64,000 bases of DNA, from positions 186,001-250,000 of the forward strand of contig JAYEGL010000001.1 of assembly GCA_034659015.1 (NCBI GenBank). The letters are read 5' to 3'. The notes beneath the pieces are model-generated. The model was not told the origin of the DNA and did not search any database. It worked only from the letters and a program-made list of their open reading frames with translations. The stretch comes from Maricaulis sp034659015 (GTDB lineage: Bacteria; Pseudomonadota; Alphaproteobacteria; Caulobacterales; Maricaulaceae). Each line of letters starts with the position of its first letter. The stretch's first letter is position 1. This document shows, piece after piece, positions 17,392 through 25,075 of this stretch. The position numbers and the translations under genes are program-made.

Positions 17392-17417
17392 GATTCAGCG
17401 CTCGATTCTGGAGATTC
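17392..17417. promoter_or_regulatory. Cluster of three GANTC (CcrM) methylation sites upstream of dnaA
   Basis: GATTC occurs at 17392-17396, 17404-17408 and 17413-17417. GANTC is the target of the cell-cycle methyltransferase CcrM in Alphaproteobacteria, and dnaA transcription in Caulobacter depends on methylation of its promoter. Function here is inferred from that precedent. Confidence 0.65.
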
Positions 17418-17648
17418 TTCGCTTGACACGGGAAATCCGTGATCGGATCGACGCTTGCCATTTACGACAGATTTGTGACGCAAAAAACCGTTTTGTGGAG
17501 CAACAACATGCACCCCGTTAACCAGCACGCCGACCGGACATAAATCTTCGATCAGGTCATCCGTACCGGGATCAAATATTCATCCACCTGCGCCCGGTTT
17601 TCAACCCGAACGGCCGGCTGCGCGCCCGAGCCCCGGCGCCATCCAGTC

Positions 17649-17685
17649 AAAAAAAATGCGCCCGGAACGTGTGTTCCGGGCGCAT
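17649..17685 (-). terminator. Intrinsic terminator of rpsT
   Basis: A perfect 13-bp stem (ATGCGCCCGGAAC and its complement, 17656-17668 and 17673-17685) with a 4-nt loop is followed on the minus strand by eight consecutive T residues. It is a textbook terminator 27 bp past the rpsT stop and insulates dnaA from rpsT transcription. Confidence 0.93.
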
Positions 17686-17712
17686 CCTGTTCCGTCGCGG
17701 TCGCGAGAGATA

Positions 17713-17979
17713 TCAGGCCGACATCGCTTTCACGCGAGCGGCCAGGCGCGAAACCTTGCGCGAGCCCGTATTCTTGTGAACGACGCCGTTGGAGACCGCC
17801 CGCATCATTTCCGACTCCGCCTGGACCAGGGCGGTCTTGGCAGCGGACTGGTCGCCGGACGTGATCGCCAGTTCGACCTTTTTCACGAACGTCCGGACGC
17901 GCGAACGACGCGCCTTGTTGACAGCCGTGCGGCGCGCAATCTTGCGAACCATTTTCTTGGCCGAGTTGGTGTTGGCCAT
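17713..17979 (-). CDS. rpsT: 30S ribosomal protein S20
   Basis: Small-subunit protein that binds 16S rRNA helices. The 88-residue, Lys/Arg-rich, all-helical sequence starts MANTNSAKKMVRKIARRTAV and ends with the ARLAARVKAM block typical of bS20. A GAGGTTAGG ribosome site precedes the ATG. It has its own strong promoter and terminator, so it is a single-gene unit, next to dnaA as in many Alphaproteobacteria. Confidence 0.97.
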   Translation of the reverse strand: MANTNSAKKMVRKIARRTAVNKARRSRVRTFVKKVELAITSGDQSAAKTALVQAESEMMRAVSNGVVHKNTGSRKVSRLAARVKAMSA

Positions 17980-18042
17980 CGATCCTAACCTCTTCGTGCG
18001 GCCGGACGCGCTAGAACGCCCGGCAAAATCCGTGAGCGGCGG

Positions 18043-18071
18043 CGTATAGGCCCTTGCAGCCGGGCCGTCAA
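18043..18071 (-). promoter_or_regulatory. rpsT promoter
   Basis: Minus-strand TTGACG (18066-18071) and TATACG (18043-18048) with an ideal 17-bp spacer, about 64 bp before the rpsT ATG. The boxes match the alphaproteobacterial housekeeping sigma consensus well. Confidence 0.72.
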
Positions 18072-18095
18072 CCGCCGTGATGCGCTTTCACCGCC

Positions 18096-18872
18096 CTAGC
18101 GGTGCTTGAAGTGCGGCGCCCGCTTTTCGGCAAAGGCCGCCATACCCTCGCTCTGGTCGTCCAGGGCGAACTGGGACTGGAAGACGCGGCGCTCGAACAG
18201 GATGCCCTCGGTCAGGCCGACCTCGAAAGACCGGTTGACCGCTTCCTTGGTCATCATGGCGACCGGCAGCGACTTGGCGGCAATCGCCTCGGCCGCTTCC
18301 ATCACCGTGTCCATGAGGTCGTCGGCCGGCACGACGCGGGAGACCAGTCCGGCCCGCTCGGCTTCCTCGGCATCCATCATCCGGCCCGTCAGGCACAGAT
18401 CCATCGCCTTGGCCTTGCTCACCGCACGCGGCAGGCGCTGGGTGCCGCCGGAGCCCGGCATCACACCGAGATTGATCTCCGGCTGGCCGAACTTCGCGGT
18501 TTCCGAGGCAATGATGAAATCGCACATCATGGCGATCTCGCAGCCACCGCCCAGCGCATAGCCCGACACCGCCGCAACGATCGGCTTGCGGAAACGCGCC
18601 ACGCTTTCCCAGGTCTGGGCGAAGGGGTCGCTCATATAGAGGCTGACATGGTCGCGCCCCTGGAGTTCCTTGATATCGGCGCCGGCCGCGAAAGCCTTGC
18701 GCGAGCCGGTCAGCACCACGCAGCCGATCTCGTCGTCACGCTCCAGGGCAGACAACGCATCGGCCAGCTCGCCGGTCAGCTCGTCGCACAGCGCGTTCAG
18801 CGCCTCGGGCCGGTTCAGCGTCACGACGCCGACCCGCCCCTCGGTCTTCACCTGTATCGTCTTGTAGGCCAT
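18096..18872 (-). CDS. Enoyl-CoA hydratase (crotonase family)
   Basis: Likely hydrates trans-2-enoyl-CoA in fatty acid beta-oxidation. The 258-residue length is exactly that of bacterial crotonases. Both catalytic glutamates are in place: GGGCEIAM (about 114) and FGQPEINLGV (about 134). The oxyanion-hole segment AFAAGADIKEL (about 65) is present. The ATG at 18872 was chosen over a longer upstream frame because it gives the standard MAYKTIQV start. A crotonase next to rpsT-dnaA is a known alphaproteobacterial arrangement (often named fadB1 or echA). Confidence 0.92.
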   Translation of the reverse strand: MAYKTIQVKTEGRVGVVTLNRPEALNALCDELTGELADALSALERDDEIGCVVLTGSRKAFAAGADIKELQGRDHVSLYMSDPFAQTWESVARFRKPIVAAVSGYALGGGCEIAMMCDFIIASETAKFGQPEINLGVMPGSGGTQRLPRAVSKAKAMDLCLTGRMMDAEEAERAGLVSRVVPADDLMDTVMEAAEAIAAKSLPVAMMTKEAVNRSFEVGLTEGILFERRVFQSQFALDDQSEGMAAFAEKRAPHFKHR

Positions 18873-18991
18873 TTCGGCACTCCATCTGACGGCGCGGTCG
18901 CCCCGCGCTGGAAAAACCGCGCCGCTATAACGCAAGGGCGCGCAAGCGTCGATACCGGCCGGGCGACCGGAGTCACCCACCCGGCCCCATC

Positions 18992-19939
18992 CTACTGGCG
19001 GACGACCTCGTGGCCCCGCGCCCGCAGCAGTTCGATCACGCCTTCCTCGCCGGGCAGGTGGCCTGCACCCACGGCGATGAAGGCCACGCCCTCGCCGTCG
19101 AGAACAGCCTCGATCTGCGGCAGCCAGTTCCGGTTACGCTGGACAATGACGGTCTGGTAGACCTCCGGCGTGTCCTCGCGCATGTCGCCGTTGACGTAGT
19201 CGTCCAGCGCCTGCATGTCGCCGGTCGCCCAGGCACGCACCATGTCGTCGACATCCTGCGGCAATTCCTCGATCTCCTGCAGCGTCTCGGCCAGCCCCTT
19301 CACCTGGACATCCTGCGGGATGCCCGACAGGAAGCCGATCTGCTCCTCGGCAGTCTCGAAGTAGCCGAATTCGGTATCCGTATCGCGGACATGGGCGATC
19401 AGCTGCATCTCGACACCGGCATTGGGATCGAAGCCCATCTGCTGGATTTTCGAGACGCTCAGCAGCACCTGTACCAGCCAGGGCCGCATCGGCTCCAGCG
19501 AGGCCGGCGCGGCACCGACCGTCGGCGCGACCTCGGCCAGCAGGGCTTGCGTCTCCTCGTCGAGCAGCGAGGACAGCGTCACCCCTTGCGGGTTCAGCCC
19601 GTATTGCGGGATCAGCGACTGCATCTGCGCCTGCGCTTCGGGACTGTGGACATCGGCCTCCAGATAGAGCGTGTCGGCGCTGTCGACGGCAGCCATGAGC
19701 GCATCGGTCTGCCAGTCCAGACCCTGCGGCAGGATATGGAAGGTGCCGAAGACATAGACTTCGGAATCCTCATCCGTGATGCGCCAATAGGCCGGATCGG
19801 CCTCGATCGCGGCATAGTCGGCGCCCTGGGCCTGGGCCGCCGGAGCGCCGGCGAGAAAACCGGCGAGGACCGCGGCGCCGGCGGCGAACACCGGCCGCAG
19901 CCCGTTATGCAGACCGGCAAGGCGGGACGTGACTGACAT
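18992..19939 (-). CDS. TraB/GumN family secreted protein
   Basis: Exported protein of 315 residues with an N-terminal signal peptide (about residues 1-36, ending AGAPAAQAQ). The TraB/PrgY/GumN fold is shown by VFGTFHILP near the N terminus and the second Gly-His motif GAGHLPGEEGV near the C terminus. Relatives are proposed Zn-dependent peptidases, but no bacterial substrate is settled. A GAAGGAG ribosome site precedes the ATG at 19939. It stands alone, with gaps of about 100 bp on both sides. Confidence 0.87.
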   Translation of the reverse strand: MSVTSRLAGLHNGLRPVFAAGAAVLAGFLAGAPAAQAQGADYAAIEADPAYWRITDEDSEVYVFGTFHILPQGLDWQTDALMAAVDSADTLYLEADVHSPEAQAQMQSLIPQYGLNPQGVTLSSLLDEETQALLAEVAPTVGAAPASLEPMRPWLVQVLLSVSKIQQMGFDPNAGVEMQLIAHVRDTDTEFGYFETAEEQIGFLSGIPQDVQVKGLAETLQEIEELPQDVDDMVRAWATGDMQALDDYVNGDMREDTPEVYQTVIVQRNRNWLPQIEAVLDGEGVAFIAVGAGHLPGEEGVIELLRARGHEVVRQ

Positions 19940-20041
19940 CGGCAAATTCTCCTTCGGGATCGCGCGTGATGGCATCCCTTCTAGGCAAGATGACGGCAAG
20001 GCAAACCCGGGAACGTCGCGCCGGCCGTCCCGGACACCGGA

Positions 20042-20899
20042 TCAACGCTGACACACGGGGCAGAAGAAGGTCGACCGCCCCGACTGGACAATACGGCCGA
20101 TGCGGCCCGGACAGCCCGCTTCCGGGCAGGCTTCGCCCTCCCGGCCATAGGCACGGAAAGTGTGCTGGAAATAGCCCAGCGCCCCGTCGGCGGCCGCGAA
20201 GTCGCGCAGTGTCGACCCGCCCGACGCGATCGCCTCGTCGATCACGCTGCGCACCGCCGGGGCCAGCCGCTCGGCCCGGACCCCCGGTATCGTCGCCGCC
20301 AGCCGGCGCGGCGAGATGCGCGCACGATGCAGCGCTTCGCAGACATAGATATTGCCCAGGCCGGCCACGACTTTCTGGTCCAGCAGCGCCGCCTTGACCG
20401 GCGTGCGCCGCCCCCTGAGAACGTCGGAAAGATAGGCACTGGAAAAACCGTTGGAATTGGGCTCGGGCCCCAGTCCGGCGAGATAGGGACTGTCCCCGTC
20501 CGCCGCGATCAGGTCCATGAAGCCGAACCGGCGCGGATCGTTGTAGCGGACGGTGACGCCGCCCTCGATGTCCAGCACCACATGGTCGTGCTTCGGATTG
20601 GCCGGCGCAGCATGGACGAAATCGCCCGGCTGCACCGCCAGGTTCTCCGCCTCGATCGAATAACGTCCGGACATGCCCAGATGCGACAACACCGTCGCGC
20701 CGTCCTCCAGCCGGATCAGCAGGTATTTCGCCCGCCGGTCGATGCGTTCGACCCAGCGGCCGGCAACCCGTTCGGCAAAGCCGGGCGGAAAAGGGAAGCG
20801 CAGATCGGGCCGGTTCAGCCGGACGGCCAGAATGCGCCGGCCCTCCAGGGCCGGCACGAGGCCGCGGCGTACGGTTTCGACTTCGGGAAGCTCGGGCAT
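20042..20899 (-). CDS. mutM: Formamidopyrimidine-DNA glycosylase
   Basis: Base-excision enzyme for 8-oxoguanine and ring-opened purines. The catalytic N-terminal MPELPEVETVRRGL is intact (Pro2 nucleophile, Glu3). Lys in the LSHLGMSGR loop and the zinc finger CPEAGCPGRIGR...CPVCQR at the extreme C terminus are present. At 285 residues it is slightly longer than E. coli Fpg, as is usual in Alphaproteobacteria. It is divergent from ubiE with 126 bp between them, a conserved alphaproteobacterial arrangement. Confidence 0.97.
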   Translation of the reverse strand: MPELPEVETVRRGLVPALEGRRILAVRLNRPDLRFPFPPGFAERVAGRWVERIDRRAKYLLIRLEDGATVLSHLGMSGRYSIEAENLAVQPGDFVHAAPANPKHDHVVLDIEGGVTVRYNDPRRFGFMDLIAADGDSPYLAGLGPEPNSNGFSSAYLSDVLRGRRTPVKAALLDQKVVAGLGNIYVCEALHRARISPRRLAATIPGVRAERLAPAVRSVIDEAIASGGSTLRDFAAADGALGYFQHTFRAYGREGEACPEAGCPGRIGRIVQSGRSTFFCPVCQR

Positions 20900-21025
20900 G
20901 CCTTTGTGGATCCTTTGCGCCTGTATCGCCCCGTTCCGGTCCGCCCGGCAAGCCGTGTGCCTGCGACACTGCGTTACCGCCCGGGCCGCTTTTCCCGGCC
21001 CGCCGCCGCGGCTATGGTCGGCGCC

Positions 21026-21808
21026 ATGACCCAGACCCAGACCCGATCCACCGTTTCCTTCGGCTTCACCGATGTCGACCGCGAGGAGAAGGCCGGCCTC
21101 GTGCGGGGCGTGTTCGATCGCTCCGCACGGCGCTACGACCTGATGAACGACCTTATGTCGATGGGCATTCACCGGGCCTGGAAGGACATGGTGATCACCC
21201 GCGCCAATCCCCAGCCCGGCGAACGCCTGATCGACGTGGCCGGCGGAACCGGCGATCTCGCACGAAGCTTCATCGCCAAGGCCGACCGGGCCGGCGCGCG
21301 CCGCGGCGACAGCCGCAAGGCCGAGGCGATCGTGCTGGATATCAACGAACAGATGCTGCGCGCCGGGGTGAAACGCGGCGTCAGCCGGGGCCAGGCCGGC
21401 CGCATCCAGTGGGTCACCGGCAATGCGGAATGCCTGCCCCTGCCGGACCGCAGCGCCCATTGCGTCACCATTTCAACCGGCATCCGCAACGTCACCGACC
21501 GGATGGCGGCGCTGAAGGAGATGCGCCGCGTGCTCAAGCCCGGCGGCCGTTTCCTGTGCCTGGAATTCACCCGCCCGACCAGCCGCGCCTGGGAAAAACT
21601 CTACGATGCCTGGTCCTTCAACGTGATCCCGGAACTGGGCGAACGCATCGCGAAGGACCGCGAGAGCTATCAGTATCTTGTGGAATCGATCCGCCGCTTT
21701 CCGGACCAGGAGAGCTTTGCCGCGGAACTGCGCGAGGCGGGTTTCAAACGGGTCGGCTACACCAATTTCTCCGGCGGAATCGCAGCCCTGCATACGGGCT
21801 GGGCCTAA
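21026..21808 (+). CDS. ubiE: Ubiquinone/menaquinone C-methyltransferase
   Basis: SAM-dependent C-methylation of the quinone ring. The 260-residue protein has the UbiE N-terminal signature (VFDRSARRYDLMNDLMSMG), the SAM-binding motif I (LIDVAGGTGDLA) and the C-terminal family motif (IRNVTDRMAALKEMRRVLKPG region). A 14-residue insertion after motif I (RAGARRGDSRKAEA) is seen in alphaproteobacterial UbiE. ATG 21026 was used; ATG 21014 is an in-frame alternative. It begins a ubiE-ubiB-coaC-coaB-dut-cysK series on the plus strand. Its end overlaps the convergent hypothetical gene by 4 bp. Confidence 0.95.
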   Translation: MTQTQTRSTVSFGFTDVDREEKAGLVRGVFDRSARRYDLMNDLMSMGIHRAWKDMVITRANPQPGERLIDVAGGTGDLARSFIAKADRAGARRGDSRKAEAIVLDINEQMLRAGVKRGVSRGQAGRIQWVTGNAECLPLPDRSAHCVTISTGIRNVTDRMAALKEMRRVLKPGGRFLCLEFTRPTSRAWEKLYDAWSFNVIPELGERIAKDRESYQYLVESIRRFPDQESFAAELREAGFKRVGYTNFSGGIAALHTGWA

Positions 21809-22230
21809 TTGCCGCTGCGGCCGGAACGCTGTGTCCGCAGCCAGGCCTTCGCTGCGCGCACCGAGGTGAAGATCTTCAGCTTTGGCAGATAGGTGTCGCG
21901 CCCGAAATTCACCCAGTATTCGACCAGGGGCCGCTGGACCGGATTGCCGCAGACCTGGGCCGAGAAATTCGGGGTGTCGCCATAGTGTTCCGCGATGAAA
22001 TCGACGAGGTCCTGGCGCACACGCCGGAAGTCCGCTGCGGTGACGCCGCCCAGCAATCCGTCGTCATAGACCACGATCCGGTCGCAACGGGGTGTCCAGC
22101 CGGGCATGGCGACGAGCTGGCGCATCAGGGCGAGCGCGTCCTCGATCACCACCTCGCCATGATAGCGGATGATCGCCCATTGATTGTCGCGGTCGAGTTC
22201 GATCGTGTGTTTCACGACGCGACCATCCAT
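21805..22230 (-). CDS. Conserved hypothetical protein (possible SpoIIAA/STAS-like)
   Basis: A 141-residue soluble protein with alternating strands and helices (IRYHGEVVIEDALALMRQL, DRIVVYDDGLL), resembling the SpoIIAA-like/STAS fold of small alphaproteobacterial proteins. That match is impression only. I chose ATG 22230 (MDGRVV); the frame runs open to 22302, which would place the start 15 bp from the divergent ubiB start. It is inserted on the opposite strand between ubiE and ubiB, which are adjacent in most relatives. Confidence 0.6.
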   Translation of the reverse strand: MDGRVVKHTIELDRDNQWAIIRYHGEVVIEDALALMRQLVAMPGWTPRCDRIVVYDDGLLGGVTAADFRRVRQDLVDFIAEHYGDTPNFSAQVCGNPVQRPLVEYWVNFGRDTYLPKLKIFTSVRAAKAWLRTQRSGRSGN

Positions 22231-22316
22231 CAGCCCGCCGGTCCGATCAAGCTTTCCCTGACGCGACTCCACGCCACGCTCGCCAAACGGCGCCGCAGAC
22301 ACTAAACCGGCTTTCG

Positions 22317-23855
22317 ATGCTGTCCTCCCTCGCCTCCTTTTTCCGCCTGGTCCGGGCGCTGATCACCCTGGCACGCCACGACGCGATCCTGCCTGCGGAG
22401 TACCAGTCGGTCTATCCGGCCCCCGCGCGCCTGCTGGGCCGCGTGACGCGCCTGTTCGCGCGGCGCGACCAGGCCGGCAATCCCGGCGAACGGCTGGCCC
22501 GGGCGCTGGAGGATCTCGGCCCGTCCTACGTCAAGTTCGGACAGATCCTGGCCACACGCGGCGATGTGGTGGGCGAGCGTTTCGCCCGCGGTCTGGCCCG
22601 CCTGCAGGACAAGATGCCCCCCTTCGGCGATGCCGAGGCGCGCAAGGTGCTGGAAGCCGAGTTCAACGCACCCGCCGACACGCTGTTCGCCGAACTCGGC
22701 CCGCCGATCGCCGCCGCGTCCATCGCCCAGGTGCACAAGGCCGTCACGGCGGACGGGCGCACGGTGGCCGTGAAGATCCTGCGCCCGGATGTCGAGCGGC
22801 GCATCGCCCGCGATATCCGCGCCCTCTCCCTGGGCGCCGCGCTGGCGGAACGCTTCGCCCCGGCGTCGCGGCGCCTGGAACCGCGCAAGTTCGTCGAGAC
22901 CGTGTCGCGGTCGCTGACCGTCGAGACCGATCTTCGCCTGGAAGCCGCCGCGGCCTCGGAACTGGCCGAGGCCGCTGCCGTGGCCGAGGGCTATCGCATC
23001 CCCGCCGTCGACTGGACGCGCTCGACCAAGCGCGTGCTCACCACCGAATGGATCGATGCCATACCGCTCTCCGACACCGAGCGCATGGCCGCCAGCGGGC
23101 TGGATCGTCCGGCTCTCGCCACGCGGCTGACCCGCGCCTTCCTCGCCACCGCGCTGGATCGCGGCGTCTTTCACGCCGACATGCATGCAGGCAATCTCTT
23201 CGCCGGCACGGACGGCACGGTCTGGGCTGTCGATTTCGGCATTATGGGCCGGATCGGCCGCGCCGAGCGGCGCTTCCTGGCGCTCATCCTGCACGGCTTC
23301 CTGACCCGCGACTACATGGCCGCCGCCCGCGCCCACTTCGCCGCCGGCTACGTGCCCCAGCACCATTCGGTGGAGGATTTCGCCAGCGCCCTGCGTGCCG
23401 TGGGCGAGCCGATCTTCGGCAAGCGGGCCGACGAAGTGCCGATGTCGCGTGTGCTGCTGCAGCTGTTCGAGATCACCGACCTGTTCGACATGCGCCTGCG
23501 GCCCGAACTCGTGATGCTGCAAAAGACGATGGTGCAGTGCGAGGGCGTGGCCCGCCAGCTCGACCCCAAGCACGACATGTGGGGCGCCGCGGCACCGATC
23601 GTGGAACGCTGGATGAAGCGGGAGCTAGGCCCGGAAGGCCGGATCCGCGATCTGGGCGAGGACCTGCAGCGCCTTCACGAGGCTGCGCGGCGGCTGCCCC
23701 AGGCGGTCGACGACTGGGCCGTGGTCGGCGCCCGCCTGAAGGCCGGCGAGCTGAAACTGGGGGGCGGGCCGCGCATCCGGCCCTGGGCGCTGCGCCTGGC
23801 CTGGCTGGCCGGAGCGGCCGTGATCGGCGGCATTGCCGCCCGCACGCTGATGTAA
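22317..23855 (+). CDS. ubiB: UbiB family ATPase/kinase-like protein for ubiquinone synthesis
   Basis: Membrane-associated atypical kinase needed for ubiquinone (CoQ) biosynthesis. In 512 residues it carries the family KxGQ motif (YVKFGQILATRGD, about 71), an Ala-rich loop (PIAAASIAQVHKAV), the ATP-anchoring Lys (VAVKILRPDVE, about 152), the catalytic-loop equivalent (GVFHADMHAGNLF, about 287) and the DFG motif (VDFGIMGR, about 309). The C terminus has a hydrophobic anchor (LAWLAGAAVIGGIAART). Confidence 0.95.
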   Translation: MLSSLASFFRLVRALITLARHDAILPAEYQSVYPAPARLLGRVTRLFARRDQAGNPGERLARALEDLGPSYVKFGQILATRGDVVGERFARGLARLQDKMPPFGDAEARKVLEAEFNAPADTLFAELGPPIAAASIAQVHKAVTADGRTVAVKILRPDVERRIARDIRALSLGAALAERFAPASRRLEPRKFVETVSRSLTVETDLRLEAAAASELAEAAAVAEGYRIPAVDWTRSTKRVLTTEWIDAIPLSDTERMAASGLDRPALATRLTRAFLATALDRGVFHADMHAGNLFAGTDGTVWAVDFGIMGRIGRAERRFLALILHGFLTRDYMAAARAHFAAGYVPQHHSVEDFASALRAVGEPIFGKRADEVPMSRVLLQLFEITDLFDMRLRPELVMLQKTMVQCEGVARQLDPKHDMWGAAAPIVERWMKRELGPEGRIRDLGEDLQRLHEAARRLPQAVDDWAVVGARLKAGELKLGGGPRIRPWALRLAWLAGAAVIGGIAARTLM

Positions 23856-23907
23856 TTTTAGCGTTCGCGTACACCGGGCCTAAACGAAAACGTGCTTCAG
23901 TTGCTTC

Positions 23908-24453
23908 ATGCCAAGGATGAAGCCGGTCACCCAGGAACAGCGCGACCTGCAGCGCGAATTCTTCCGCATCGACGACGAGGTCGCCGGCCGGATCGCGCGC
24001 CTCAAACCCCGCCTGATGGTCTATGCCCGCGAAGCGCTGGAAACCGTCTTCGATCATCTGACCGGAAATCCGGAAGTGGCGCACTATTTCGAGATCCCGG
24101 AAAACGTCACCTATCTGCGCGCCGGCATGCTGGCCCATTGCGACCGGCTCTTCTCGGCGCGCTATGACGATGCCTATTACGAGGCGGCCGACGATATGGG
24201 CGAGCGCCATTCCAGGCTGGAATACAAGTCGCACGTCTATTCGGCCGCCTATACCAACATGTTCACGCGCATTCTCGAACTGGCCACGGCCGACCGCGGC
24301 CGCTTTGCCATCGACGACATTACGGCGCTGAGCCGCGTGACGATGTACGACATGGAACTCACCATCGGCGCTTTCTTCACGCACCGTATGGAAAAGCGCA
24401 CGGCGCTCGAACACGACGCCGAGAAGGTGCGCGACCTCCTCGCGACAGGTTGA
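23908..24453 (+). CDS. Single-domain sensor globin (protoglobin/GCS type)
   Basis: A 181-residue stand-alone haem protein of the globin-coupled-sensor/protoglobin fold. The proximal-histidine region DDMGERHSRLEYKSHVYSAAY (His about residue 98) follows the family pattern of His, then a hydrophobic residue, then Y/AY at fixed spacing. No output domain (methyl-accepting, GGDEF or kinase) is attached. It may bind O2, CO or NO and act through a partner, or be a detoxifying globin. ATG 23908 has no clear ribosome site, and ATG 23917 is an alternative. It sits between ubiB and coaC. Confidence 0.75.
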   Translation: MPRMKPVTQEQRDLQREFFRIDDEVAGRIARLKPRLMVYAREALETVFDHLTGNPEVAHYFEIPENVTYLRAGMLAHCDRLFSARYDDAYYEAADDMGERHSRLEYKSHVYSAAYTNMFTRILELATADRGRFAIDDITALSRVTMYDMELTIGAFFTHRMEKRTALEHDAEKVRDLLATG

Positions 24454-24505
24454 ACGCCGGAAACATCGTCCGCCCCTTGGGATTTGCGCTGCGAAGCGCT
24501 AGGTG

Positions 24506-24527
24506 TTCTCCCGTCCTGACGGGAGAA
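24506..24527 (+). promoter_or_regulatory. Hairpin overlapping the coaC ribosome site
   Basis: TTCTCCCGTC (24506-24515) pairs exactly with GACGGGAGAA (24518-24527). The 3' arm contains the coaC Shine-Dalgarno GGGAGAA, 6 bp before the GTG start. The stem would hide the ribosome site when folded. Confidence 0.55.
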
Positions 24528-24532
24528 AGAGC

Positions 24533-25075
24533 GTGTCCAGTCCCCGCATCCTGCTGATCATCGGCGGCGGCATCGCCGCCTACAAATCCCTCGAACTTAT
24601 CCGCGAGCTGAAACGCCGGGGGATCGGCAGCCGCTGCATCCTCACCCGCAGCGGCGCGGAATTCGTCACCCCGCTCAGCGTCTCGGCGCTGGCCGGCGAG
24701 AAAGTCTATTCCGACCTTTTCGACCTGACCGACGAGGCCGAGATGGGCCATATCGAGCTGTCGCGCTCGGCCGACCTGCTGGTTGTGGCGCCGGCCACCG
24801 CCGACCTGATGGCCAAGGCGGCGACCGGCATGGCCAACGATCTCGCCTCCACCGCGCTTCTGGCGACCGACAAGCCCGTCCTGATGGCCCCGGCGATGAA
24901 TGTGCGGATGTGGCAGCACCCGGCGACCCAGCGCAATCTGGCGACCCTGACCGGCGACGGCGTCCACTTTGTCGGCCCCGACGAAGGCGACATGGCCTGC
25001 GGCGAGTACGGCCCCGGCCGCATGGCCGAGCCCGCCGCCATCGCCGACAAGATCGAAAGCCTTCTCAATGGCTGA
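24533..25075 (+). CDS. coaC: Phosphopantothenoylcysteine decarboxylase (separate CoaC)
   Basis: Flavoprotein (FMN) step of coenzyme A synthesis. The 180-residue product covers just the CoaC half of the usual CoaBC fusion: the N-terminal LLIIGGGIAAYKSLELIREL, the active-site His (GHIELSRSADLLVVAPATA) and the PAMNVRMW motif. The catalytic Cys lies in MACGEYGPGRMAEP. I chose GTG 24533 after GGGAGAAAGA; the frame is open further upstream, but no homology is visible there. It ends 8 bp inside coaB in another reading frame. Confidence 0.9.
   Translation: MSSPRILLIIGGGIAAYKSLELIRELKRRGIGSRCILTRSGAEFVTPLSVSALAGEKVYSDLFDLTDEAEMGHIELSRSADLLVVAPATADLMAKAATGMANDLASTALLATDKPVLMAPAMNVRMWQHPATQRNLATLTGDGVHFVGPDEGDMACGEYGPGRMAEPAAIADKIESLLNG

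Larger units (their letters stand above)
17216..17712. other. 497-bp dnaA-rpsT intergenic region
   Basis: Long, relatively A/T-rich gap between two minus-strand genes. It contains a possible dnaA promoter, three GANTC sites and the rpsT terminator. Homopurine/homopyrimidine runs (TGTTTTTTCA, CAAAAAACCG) occur. No exact TTATCCACA DnaA box is present; the nearest matches (TCATCCACC at about 17580, TGCTCCACA on the minus strand at about 17500) have two mismatches each. No protein gene is supported. Confidence 0.8.

Noticed and set aside
17560..17600. DnaA boxes marking an origin
   Set aside because: The best matches have two mismatches and are not clustered or phased.
20042..21460. Longer mutM open frame reaching to 21460
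   Set aside because: MutM must begin with MPELPEVE because the processed Pro2 is catalytic; the upstream extension runs antisense to ubiE.
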